Position numbers and translations under genes: made by a program
The notes under the pieces: generated by a model
Databases searched by the model: none
What the model was told of the DNA's origin: nothing
What the model saw: only the letters and a program-made list of their open reading frames with translations
In this document: one piece after another, positions 9,416-17,379 of the stretch
How the letters are laid out: each line of letters begins with the position of its first letter
Position numbering within the stretch: position 1 is the first letter of the stretch
Source: Actinomycetes bacterium
GTDB taxonomy: Bacteria > Actinomycetota > Acidimicrobiia > Acidimicrobiales > UBA8190
Assembly (NCBI GenBank): GCA_021826725.1
Contig: JAKAYQ010000013.1
Location: 1-34,688 of the forward strand
Length of the DNA: 34,688 nucleotides
Direction: 5' to 3'

Positions 9416-10563
9416 CGGGTCGCTCCTTGGGCCAGCTCGGTGGCCCGGCGGGCCGCTTCGATCATGGTGGGGACCGACACCAGCCGGTCCGAGGCGCGTC
9501 CGGCCAGGATGGCGCGGCCCTCCTCGGCGTTGGTGCCGTCCAGGCGGATGACGATTGGGGCGGCGATCTCGACACGGCCCAGGGCCTCGACGATGCCGTT
9601 GGCCACTTCCTCCCCGCGAGTGATCCCGCCGAAGATGTTGATGAAGATGGCCCTGACGTTCTCGTCGCTGCTGATGACCTCGAGCGCGTTCGCCATCTGG
9701 GCTGCGTTGGCTCCGCCGCCAATGTCGAGGAAGTTCGCGGGCTTGCCGCCAACTTGCTCGACCACATCACACGTGCTCATGGCCAGCCCGGCGCCGTTGG
9801 CGATGATCCCGACGAAGCCGTCCAGCCCGACGTACTGCAGCCCCTTCTCCTTCGCCAGGCGCTCACGGGGGTCGAGGGTCTCTGTGGCGGCGAACTCCTC
9901 CCACTCCGGGTGCCGGAAGGCGGCGCTGTCATCGAGCGTGACCTTGGCGTCGAGGGCGTGGACCCGCCCGTCGGTCGTCACGATGAGCGGGTTGATCTCG
10001 GCCAGGTCGCAGTCGCCTTCGACGTAGCAGGTATAGAGCTTCACCAGGAGCTCTGCGGCCTGGGCTCGCGCCTCCTCGTGCAGGCCGGCCTCGGCCACCA
10101 GGGCCGCAGCCGTCTCGGCCGACAGCCCGTCCACCGGGTCGATGTGGCAGCGGGCGATGGCCCCGGGGTCGGTGGCGGCAACCTCTTCGATGTCCACCCC
10201 GCCCTTCGCCGACACCATGCACAGGTGCTTCTTCGCGCTCCGGTCGAGGGTGAAGCTGGCGTAGTACTCGTAGGCGATGTCCGACGAGCGCTCGATCCAC
10301 ACCCGGCCCACCGTGTGGCCCTTGATGTCCATGCCCAGGATGGCCGACGCGTGGGTGCGCACCTCAGCGCTGTCGCCGGCCAGCTTTATGCCGCCGGCCT
10401 TGCCCCGACCACCGACCTTCACCTGGGCCTTGACCACCACGGGGTAGCCGATGCGGTCAGCGGCGGCGACTGCCTCGTCCACCGTGTCGGCCGGCGCGCC
10501 AGGCGACGTCGGAATGCCGAATCGGGCGAAGTACTGCTTGCCCTGGTACTCGTAGAGATCCAC
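9412..10563 (-). CDS. sucC: Succinyl-CoA ligase subunit beta
   Basis: VDLYEYQGKQYFARFGIPTSPG, VVKAQVKVGGRGKAGGIKLA, EINPLIVTTDGRVHALDAKVTLDDSA, NGAGLAMSTCDVV, NIFGGITRGEEVA; GTG start at 10563 with GAGGAGG SD; 4-nt overlap with sucD. Confidence 0.95.
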   Translation of the reverse strand: MDLYEYQGKQYFARFGIPTSPGAPADTVDEAVAAADRIGYPVVVKAQVKVGGRGKAGGIKLAGDSAEVRTHASAILGMDIKGHTVGRVWIERSSDIAYEYYASFTLDRSAKKHLCMVSAKGGVDIEEVAATDPGAIARCHIDPVDGLSAETAAALVAEAGLHEEARAQAAELLVKLYTCYVEGDCDLAEINPLIVTTDGRVHALDAKVTLDDSAAFRHPEWEEFAATETLDPRERLAKEKGLQYVGLDGFVGIIANGAGLAMSTCDVVEQVGGKPANFLDIGGGANAAQMANALEVISSDENVRAIFINIFGGITRGEEVANGIVEALGRVEIAAPIVIRLDGTNAEEGRAILAGRASDRLVSVPTMIEAARRATELAQGATR

Positions 10564-10654
10564 CGGTTGGGTTCCTCCTCGGTCGTGGGTTCTGTGGGTG
10601 CACCTCGGCCCGCTCGGCCGCCATCCCCGGTCGGCGGACGCTCCGAGGACGCGG

Positions 10655-11068
10655 TCAGCCGCTCGACTCTTCGCGCCGGTCGAGCGCGCCGGCCAGCCAG
10701 GTCTCGATATCGGGCAGGTGCGCTCCCGGCGTGAACACCTCGGCCACACCCCGGTCCTTCAGGACCGGGATGTCGGCTTCGGGGATGATGCCCCCCACGA
10801 CCACCACCACGTCCCCGAGCCCGTGGGCTCGCAGCCCGTCGACCACCCGCGGCACGAGCGTCAGGTGCGCACCCGACAAGAGGGACATTCCGACGGCGTC
10901 GGCGTCCTCCTCGAGCGCGGCGTTCACGATCTGCTCGGGCGTCTGGTGCAGTCCGGTGTAGATGACCTCGAACCCCGCGTCACGCAGCGCCCTGGCGATC
11001 ACCTTGGCACCACGATCATGGCCGTCGAGGCCCGGCTTGGCCACCACCACCCGGTAGGGACGCTTCAT
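10655..11068 (-). CDS. Stand-alone cobalamin-binding protein (methylmalonyl-CoA mutase C-terminal/small-subunit type)
   Basis: [43 protein letters not shown] with DxHxxG B12-binding motif; [27 protein letters not shown]. Confidence 0.9.
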   Translation of the reverse strand: MKRPYRVVVAKPGLDGHDRGAKVIARALRDAGFEVIYTGLHQTPEQIVNAALEEDADAVGMSLLSGAHLTLVPRVVDGLRAHGLGDVVVVVGGIIPEADIPVLKDRGVAEVFTPGAHLPDIETWLAGALDRREESSG

Positions 11069-11205
11069 CGGGAGCCGAGTGTAGGCAGGTCCCACGGGTC
11101 CTGCGCCAAACGGCGCTGGCCGGCGGTGCGTTCGCGACGCCAACCGGGACGGCAGCCCGGCCGGGCCGGCAGCATCGCGGTGGTAGCGTCGACACCCGAA
11201 CAGCC

Positions 11206-12165
11206 ATGGCTCGTGCCGCCACCGACCAGGGCCACCAGGTCACCGACCTGCCCCGGGGGCAGCGGCGCCTTGGCCGAGGCTCATCCGACCGGCGTTGGGC
11301 GATGGTCCGCGCGGCACGGCCCCGCCAGTGGATCAAGAACCTCCTGGTCTTTGCCGCGCCGGGCGCGGCGGGAGTGCTCACCCACGGCGCCGAGCTCGGC
11401 CGGACCAGCATCGCGTTCGGCCTGTTCTGCCTGGTTGCGTCCGGAACCTACTTCCTGAACGACGCGCTCGACGCCGAGGCAGACCGGGAGCACCCCACCA
11501 AGCGGCTCCGACCCGTCGCCGCTGGCGACGTGGCAAAGGGCACTGCCATCGCCACCGGTGCCGCGCTCGCCAGCGCCGGGATCACCCTCGGCTACCTGTT
11601 CCTCGGTTGGAAGCTCGGCACCGTCCTGGCGGTGTACGTGGCCGTGACCGCTTCCTACTCCCTGTGGCTCAAGCACGAGCCGGTCGTCGAGCTCGCGTGC
11701 GTCTCCTCCGGGTTCATCCTGCGTGCCATCGCCGGGGGCCTCGCCGCCAGGGTGGTGCTCTCGGACTGGTTCATCATCGTGGCGTCGTTCGGTGCGCTGC
11801 TGGTCGTGGCAGGCAAGCGCAGTGCCGAGCACGCGCAGCTGGGGGACGACCGGGCCCGGCACCGCCCCACCTTGGCCGTGTACCCCCCGGCCTTCCTTCG
11901 CACCGTGCGCCTGCTCGCAGCCACCGTGACCGTTACGGCCTACTGCTTGTGGTCGTTCCAGCGGGCAGCCCTCCTGAGCCACGGCCACCATCCGATCTGG
12001 TTCGAGCTGTCGATCGCCCCGTTCGTGATGGCCGTGCTGCACCTGGAGCTGCGGTTCGAGTCGGGTCAAGGCGCCGCCCCCGAGGAGCTGGCCGTCGGCG
12101 ACCGGTCCCTCCAGGCGCTCGGGGTCGCGTGGCTGGTGCTGTTCGCCCTCGGCGTGTACTGGTGA
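11206..12165 (+). CDS. Decaprenyl-phosphate phosphoribosyltransferase (UbiA family, Rv3806c-like)
   Basis: [43 protein letters not shown] motifs and multiple TM segments. Confidence 0.88.
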   Translation: MARAATDQGHQVTDLPRGQRRLGRGSSDRRWAMVRAARPRQWIKNLLVFAAPGAAGVLTHGAELGRTSIAFGLFCLVASGTYFLNDALDAEADREHPTKRLRPVAAGDVAKGTAIATGAALASAGITLGYLFLGWKLGTVLAVYVAVTASYSLWLKHEPVVELACVSSGFILRAIAGGLAARVVLSDWFIIVASFGALLVVAGKRSAEHAQLGDDRARHRPTLAVYPPAFLRTVRLLAATVTVTAYCLWSFQRAALLSHGHHPIWFELSIAPFVMAVLHLELRFESGQGAAPEELAVGDRSLQALGVAWLVLFALGVYW

Positions 12166-12175
12166 GCGAGCCCTG

Positions 12176-13939
12176 ATGACCCCCTCTGGCGGCAAGAAGA
12201 GCACCGCTGCGAGCAGCACACGCAGCACCGCTGCAGGCAGCAGGGGCGACTTGGGCGCGGCAGATGGCCGGACCGGCACCCCGAGCCATGCGGGTGGCGC
12301 GCCGGGGCCGGGTGGCCGCCTGCGGGTGCTGGCCGGCTGGGGCCGCAGCGCGCCGAGCGCGGCCGAGGTCCGGCGCCCGGCCGACGCGGCGGCGGTCCAG
12401 GCCGTGATCGACGAGGCGGCCGCCACCGCACGCCGGGTTCTGCCCCGGGGTCTCGGGCGCTCCTACGGGGACGCCGCCCAGTGCGCCGGGGGTCTGGTCC
12501 TCGACATGACCGGTCTCGACCGCCTGCACGAGGTGGACCCGGTCGCCGGCACGGTGCGCTGCGACGCCGGGGTCGCGCTGGACACCCTGATGCGGGTCCT
12601 CGTCCCCCAGGGCTGGTTCGTGCCGGTGACGCCCGGGACCCGGTACGTGACCGTGGGGGGCGCGCTGGCAGCCGACGTCCACGGAAAGAACCACCATCGC
12701 GACGGGTCGTTCGCCGCCCACGTCGACCGGGTGGCACTGGCAACGCCGACGGGTGCGGTCGAGGTCGGGCCAGCACAGGATCCCGACTTGTTCTGGGCCA
12801 CTGCCGGCGGCATGGGTCTGACCGGCATTGCCACCGAGGCGACCATCCGCATGCTCCCCGCACCGAGCGCCTACGTGCTGGTTGACACCGAGCGGGCGTC
12901 GGACCTCGACGACCTGATGGGGCGCATGGCCGCCCGCGACGACGAGTACCGGTACTCGGTGGCCTGGATCGACTGCCTGGCCCGCGGCCGGCACCTCGGG
13001 CGGGGGGTGCTGACCCGAGGCGACCATGCAACCGAGGACGACCTACCGCCCCGGCTACGGCGCACCGCGCGCGCGTTCGATCCCCGGATGCCGATCGACG
13101 TCCCGGTGACACCACCACCGGGTTTGCTGAACCCGTTGACGGTGGCCGCGTTCAACGAGGCATGGTTCCGGGCGGCGCCGAAGCACCGCACGGGCCACCC
13201 CGAGCACCTCACCACGTTCTTCCACCCGCTCGACGGCATCGGGGGCTGGAACCGCTTGTACGGCCGGTCGGGGTTTGTGCAATACCAGCTGGCCGTGCCT
13301 TTCGGGTCGGAGGACTGCATCCGGGCCGTGGTGGAGCGCTTCCGCCGGCACCGGGTGGCGTCGTTCCTCGGCGTTCTCAAGCGCTTCGGGCCGGGTGACC
13401 CGGGGCCGCTGTCCTTCCCGGCGCAAGGCTGGACCCTCGCGCTCGATCTGCCCATCGGACCCCCGAGCCTGGGGCCGCTGCTCGACGAGCTCGACGAGCT
13501 GGTGGTCGCTGCAGGCGGCCGCGTGTACCTGGCCAAGGACGGGCGCCTGCGACCCGACGTGCTGGCCGCCATGTACCCCGACCTCGATCGCTGGCGGGCC
13601 GTGCGCGCCCGGGTCGACCCACGCGGCCTACTGGACTCCGACCTGGCCCGCCGCCTCGGCCTGGTCCCGACACCCTCGGGCCCGGCCCGCCGGTCGCGGG
13701 CCTCCCGGGCGGGTCAGCCGACGACACCGACAACTCGCACGGCCCGGACCCGGACGAGCCAGTCGACGCCCCCTACCGCTCCGACGACTCTGGCGACCCG
13801 GTCCGGAGCGGGTCGGCCCACCCCACCGACGGCACCGACCCCCCCGACGGCACCGACGACTCGCACGGCCCGGACCACCCGCTCCCGATCGGGCCGGCCC
13901 ACACCCCCGACGACCCCCACGGAGAGGACCGACCCATGA
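12176..13939 (+). CDS. dprE1: Decaprenylphosphoryl-beta-D-ribose oxidase (DprE1-like FAD oxidoreductase); 3' ~250 nt encode a Thr/Pro/Arg low-complexity tail of doubtful authenticity
   Basis: PRGLGRSYGDAAQCAGGLVLDMTGLDRL, AADVHGKNHHRDGSFAAHV, FWATAGGMGLTGIATEATI, FFHPLDGIGGWNRLYGRSGFVQYQLAVP, FGPGDPGPLSFPAQGW, YLAKDGRLRPDVLAAMYP match DprE1 as I remember it. Confidence 0.88.
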   Translation: MTPSGGKKSTAASSTRSTAAGSRGDLGAADGRTGTPSHAGGAPGPGGRLRVLAGWGRSAPSAAEVRRPADAAAVQAVIDEAAATARRVLPRGLGRSYGDAAQCAGGLVLDMTGLDRLHEVDPVAGTVRCDAGVALDTLMRVLVPQGWFVPVTPGTRYVTVGGALAADVHGKNHHRDGSFAAHVDRVALATPTGAVEVGPAQDPDLFWATAGGMGLTGIATEATIRMLPAPSAYVLVDTERASDLDDLMGRMAARDDEYRYSVAWIDCLARGRHLGRGVLTRGDHATEDDLPPRLRRTARAFDPRMPIDVPVTPPPGLLNPLTVAAFNEAWFRAAPKHRTGHPEHLTTFFHPLDGIGGWNRLYGRSGFVQYQLAVPFGSEDCIRAVVERFRRHRVASFLGVLKRFGPGDPGPLSFPAQGWTLALDLPIGPPSLGPLLDELDELVVAAGGRVYLAKDGRLRPDVLAAMYPDLDRWRAVRARVDPRGLLDSDLARRLGLVPTPSGPARRSRASRAGQPTTPTTRTARTRTSQSTPPTAPTTLATRSGAGRPTPPTAPTPPTAPTTRTARTTRSRSGRPTPPTTPTERTDP

Positions 13940-14697
13940 TCGACGCCACCGGGATGCCCCAGCGTGCGGTGGTGATCGGCGGCACCTCCGACCTGGCTCG
14001 CGCCCTGTGCCGGGCCTTGGCCGCCCGTCGCCTGCGCCACGTGGTCCTGGCCGGCCGCAACCTCGGCGAGCTGGCCGTGGTGGCCGGCGAGCTGCGAGCA
14101 GCCGGCTGCGACACGGTCGACACCGTCGCCTACGACGTCACCGATGGCAGCGCCCACCAGGCACTCGTCGAAACGGCCGCCGCTGCGCTCGGCCAGGTTG
14201 ACCTGGTCCTGATGGCAGCAGGGGTGCTCGGCGACCAGGAGACCGCCGAGCGGGACCCGGCCGAGACCGCCCGGGTGCTCGACACCAACCTGACCGGTCC
14301 GGCCGCCGCGCTCACCGCCTTCGCCACCCTGCTGCGCCACCAGGGCCAGGGTCGCCTCGTCGTGCTGTCGTCGGTGGCCGGGGTGCGGGTCCGGCGCACC
14401 AATTTCGTCTACGGCGCGTCCAAGGCCGGGTTGGACGCGTTCTCCCTGGGCCTCGCCGACGCGCTGGAAGGCTCGGGGGCAGCGGTGACGGTCGTGCGAC
14501 CGGGCTGGGTGGCGACCCGCATGACCGCCGGCCGCCAGCCGGCACCGTTCGCCACCACCGCAGACGCCGTTGCGGCCGACGTGGTCGCCGGCCTGGGCCG
14601 CGGCTCGCGGGTGGTGTGGTCGCCTCCGGTGCTGCGCTACGTCTTCGGGCTGATGCGCCTGCTGCCGGCAGCACTCTGGCGGCGCATGCCGGGCTGA
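13936..14697 (+). CDS. dprE2: Decaprenylphospho-beta-D-erythro-pentofuranosid-2-ulose 2-reductase (DprE2-like SDR)
   Basis: VVIGGTSDLARALCRALAARR, VRVRRTNFVYGASKAGLDAFSLGLADAL, RPGWVATRMT; GGAGAGGA SD 5' of ATG; ATGA overlap with the upstream ORF. Confidence 0.88.
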   Translation: MIDATGMPQRAVVIGGTSDLARALCRALAARRLRHVVLAGRNLGELAVVAGELRAAGCDTVDTVAYDVTDGSAHQALVETAAAALGQVDLVLMAAGVLGDQETAERDPAETARVLDTNLTGPAAALTAFATLLRHQGQGRLVVLSSVAGVRVRRTNFVYGASKAGLDAFSLGLADALEGSGAAVTVVRPGWVATRMTAGRQPAPFATTADAVAADVVAGLGRGSRVVWSPPVLRYVFGLMRLLPAALWRRMPG

Positions 14698-14756
14698 CAC
14701 CGGCTACGGGCACACACCGGCTACGGGCACGCACCGGCTACGGGCACGCACCGGGG
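14698..14756. repeat. Intergenic 17-bp tandem repeat (CACCGGCTACGGGCACG), ~3.4 copies, between convergent genes
   Basis: CACCGG starts at 14698, 14715, 14732, 14749: exact 17-bp spacing. Confidence 0.9.
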
Positions 14757-14782
14757 CGACGGCGTTCCAATGGCCGGGTGCA

Positions 14783-17218
14783 TCAGTGGCGACGGTCCGG
14801 GTCGAACCGCCCTTCGGCCATCTTGGGCAGCCGTCCCGGGCGACGGGGGCTGTTGCGGCGCGCCGTGGTGGCGGCCGGAGAGGCGCCGCGCCCGGTCGAC
14901 GCCTGCGGGTGGCCCCGGTCGGAGCGATCGCCCCAGGGGTCGGGGTCGTGCCAGCGGTCGACGTCGCCGGGGTCGTGGAAGTGGCTGTCGACATCGGCGT
15001 CGGCGTCGCGCTCCCATGGGTCGTCACCGGCGCCGCGGCCCGATCCACCTCCGGTGCCGGGCGACCCCCACCAGGTGCCGCTGCCGCCGCGCCCCGCCCC
15101 GCCGCCTACGGGTCGGCGTGACGCACCGCCCCAAGCGCTGATGGAGCGCATCGCTCCGGTGCCCCCACCGACGTCGCGGACCAGCTCGTCGGGGATCTCC
15201 GACAGGAACCGGCTGGGGATGGCCTGGCTGGTCGAGCCGAACAACGTGCGGCTCCAGGCATGGCTGAAGTAGAGGCGCGACCGGGCGCGGGTGATGCCGA
15301 CGTAGCAGAGCCGGCGCTCCTCCTCCAGCTGGCTGGGGTCGTCGAGCGCCCGGGAGTGGGGGAACACCCCGTCCTCCATGCCGACCACGAACACCACCGG
15401 GAACTCCAGGCCCTTGGCCGTGTGCATCGTCATGAGCGAGACCCGGCCGCTCTCGGGGTCGAGGTCGTCCGCGTCGGAGACGAGTGCCACCGACGACAAG
15501 TACTCGTCCAGGCTGGGGTACTCGCCCGCCGCCCCGGCCAGCTCCAGCAGGTTCTCGGCACGGCCCCGGGCCTCGATGCTGTCATCGGCCTGCAGCTCCG
15601 CCGCGTAGCCGGTGCGCTCGACCACAGCGGTGACGAGGTCACCGGGACCGGCCCCGGCTGCCACCATCTCCCCCAGGTCCGCCAGCAGCGCCCGGAGCTG
15701 CTCCGCTCCCCTGGCTGCTGGCCCGGTCAGCCCGGCTTCGGTCCCATGGGCGAGGGCGCCGGCGAAGGTCCGGCCCTGGACCCGGGCCCACGACCCCAGA
15801 CGGTCGATCGACGTGGCACCCAGCCCGCGCCGCGGCACGTTGGCGATACGCCGGGCGGAGACCTCGTCAGCCGGGTTGGCCACCACGCGTAGGTAGCCGA
15901 GGATGTCCTTCACTTCGCGGCGGTCGTAGAAGCGGGTGCCGCCGATCACCGTGTACGGCACCTCGGCCCTGACCAAGGCCTCTTCGAGGGGCCGGCTCTG
16001 CGCATTGGTGCGGAAAAAGACAGCGACGTCGCCGTAGCCAACGCCCTCGACCCGCCACAGCCGGCCGATCTCGGCAGCCAGCCAGGTGGCCTCGTCGTGC
16101 TCGTCGTCGGCCCGGTAGCGGCGCAGCGGCTCACCCGGGTCGCCGTCGGTCCACAGCGCCTTCGGCACCCGGGTGGCGTTGTTGGCGATGACGGCGTTGG
16201 CTGCGTCCAGGATGGTGCGGGTGGAGCGGTAGTTCTGCTCCAGCGGCACGACCGTCGTGCCGGGAAAGGCGTTCTCGAACTCGACGATGTTGGCGATGTC
16301 GGCGCCGCGCCAGCCGTAGATGGCCTGGTCGAGGTCGCCCACCGCGCACACCTGGTGGTGCTCGCCGGCGATCATCATCACCAGGTCGTTCTGGGCGCGG
16401 TTGGTGTCCTGGTACTCGTCGACCAGAACGTGGCGGAATCGGCGGCGGTAGCCCTCGAGCACGTCGGGGAAGGAGCGGAGCAGGTCGACGGTGACCATCA
16501 GCAGGTCGTCGAAGTCCATGGCCGAGGCGGCCAGCAGGCGCTGCTGATATCCGGCGTACACCTCGGCGATGCGCCGGTCGAAGACGGTGACGGCGCGCGA
16601 CGCGAGCGTCTCGAAGTCGACCAGGTCGGACTTGGCCGACGAGATCGCACCCTGCACGGTGCGGGCCGGGATCTTCTTGGTGTCGATCCCCAGCTCTTTC
16701 TCCACCTGCTCCACCAGCCGGCGGCTGTCGGCGTCGTCATAGATGGTGAACGAGCTGCGGTACCCGAGACGCCCGGCGTGAGCCCGGAGGATCCGGACGC
16801 AGGCCGAGTGGAACGTGGACACCCACATGGACTGCGCCGGCGGGCCGATCAGCTCGGCCAGCCGGTGCTTCATCTCCGCGGCAGCCTTGTTGGTGAAGGT
16901 GATGGCCAGGATCTCGTGGGGTGCGGCATCCCCGGTGGCGATCAGGTGGGCGATGCGACGGGTGAGCACCCGGGTCTTGCCCGAGCCGGCGCCTGCCACC
17001 ACCAACAGCGGGCCGCCACGGTGCACCACCGCCCGCCCCTGCGGCTCGTTCAGCCCCTGCAGGAGGACTTCGGCGTCGCTGACCGCGTGGCCTGGCGACG
17101 TGGCCGGATCATCCGGCGCCCGGTCCGCGGTCCCGGAGCCACCGGACCCGTCGGCACCTGTTCCGGCACCGGTGCTCCGGTCCGTGGCCGCGGCCGTAGC
17201 GTCGGGGAAAAGTGCCAT
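14783..17218 (-). CDS. UvrD/PcrA-type superfamily 1 DNA helicase
   Basis: GLNEPQGRAV, VVAGAGSGKTRVLTRRIAHL, LAITFTNKAAAEMKHRL, VDEYQDTNRAQ, GDLDQAIYGWRGAD, LEQNYRSTRTIL, LMTMHTAKGLEFPVVFVVGMEDGVFPH, RRLCYVGITRAR. Start trimmed from 17311 to M at 17218. Confidence 0.93.
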   Translation of the reverse strand: MALFPDATAAATDRSTGAGTGADGSGGSGTADRAPDDPATSPGHAVSDAEVLLQGLNEPQGRAVVHRGGPLLVVAGAGSGKTRVLTRRIAHLIATGDAAPHEILAITFTNKAAAEMKHRLAELIGPPAQSMWVSTFHSACVRILRAHAGRLGYRSSFTIYDDADSRRLVEQVEKELGIDTKKIPARTVQGAISSAKSDLVDFETLASRAVTVFDRRIAEVYAGYQQRLLAASAMDFDDLLMVTVDLLRSFPDVLEGYRRRFRHVLVDEYQDTNRAQNDLVMMIAGEHHQVCAVGDLDQAIYGWRGADIANIVEFENAFPGTTVVPLEQNYRSTRTILDAANAVIANNATRVPKALWTDGDPGEPLRRYRADDEHDEATWLAAEIGRLWRVEGVGYGDVAVFFRTNAQSRPLEEALVRAEVPYTVIGGTRFYDRREVKDILGYLRVVANPADEVSARRIANVPRRGLGATSIDRLGSWARVQGRTFAGALAHGTEAGLTGPAARGAEQLRALLADLGEMVAAGAGPGDLVTAVVERTGYAAELQADDSIEARGRAENLLELAGAAGEYPSLDEYLSSVALVSDADDLDPESGRVSLMTMHTAKGLEFPVVFVVGMEDGVFPHSRALDDPSQLEEERRLCYVGITRARSRLYFSHAWSRTLFGSTSQAIPSRFLSEIPDELVRDVGGGTGAMRSISAWGGASRRPVGGGAGRGGSGTWWGSPGTGGGSGRGAGDDPWERDADADVDSHFHDPGDVDRWHDPDPWGDRSDRGHPQASTGRGASPAATTARRNSPRRPGRLPKMAEGRFDPDRRH

Positions 17219-17238
17219 CGCCTTCACCGTAGCGGAGG

Positions 17239-17320
17239 GACGTCGCGCCACTGCGTGCCATGGGACGTCGCGCCACTGCGTGCCATGGGACGTCGCGCCA
17301 CTGCGTGCCATGGGACGTCA
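17239..17320. repeat. 25-bp tandem repeat (GACGTCGCGCCACTGCGTGCCATGG), 3 full copies plus partial fourth, in the helicase 5' leader
   Basis: Copies start at 17239, 17264, 17289, 17314 with exact 25-bp spacing. Confidence 0.92.
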
Positions 17321-17379
17321 GCACCCGCACCGTTCACGCCCGCGGCCGCCCGCCGGACGCGTCAGGGCACCTGTCGTGC

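Noticed and set aside
8363-10027. 554-aa plus-strand ORF over sucCD
   Set aside because: Antisense shadow ORF of conserved sucC/sucD.
17219-17311. Helicase N-terminus extended to 17311
   Set aside because: The extra 31 aa are translated 25-bp repeats in mixed phases; conserved-type start MALFPDATAAATDRS at 17218 preferred, though kept as a testable point in the findings.
17239-17320. CRISPR-like 25-bp repeats
   Set aside because: No spacers between copies; simple minisatellite.
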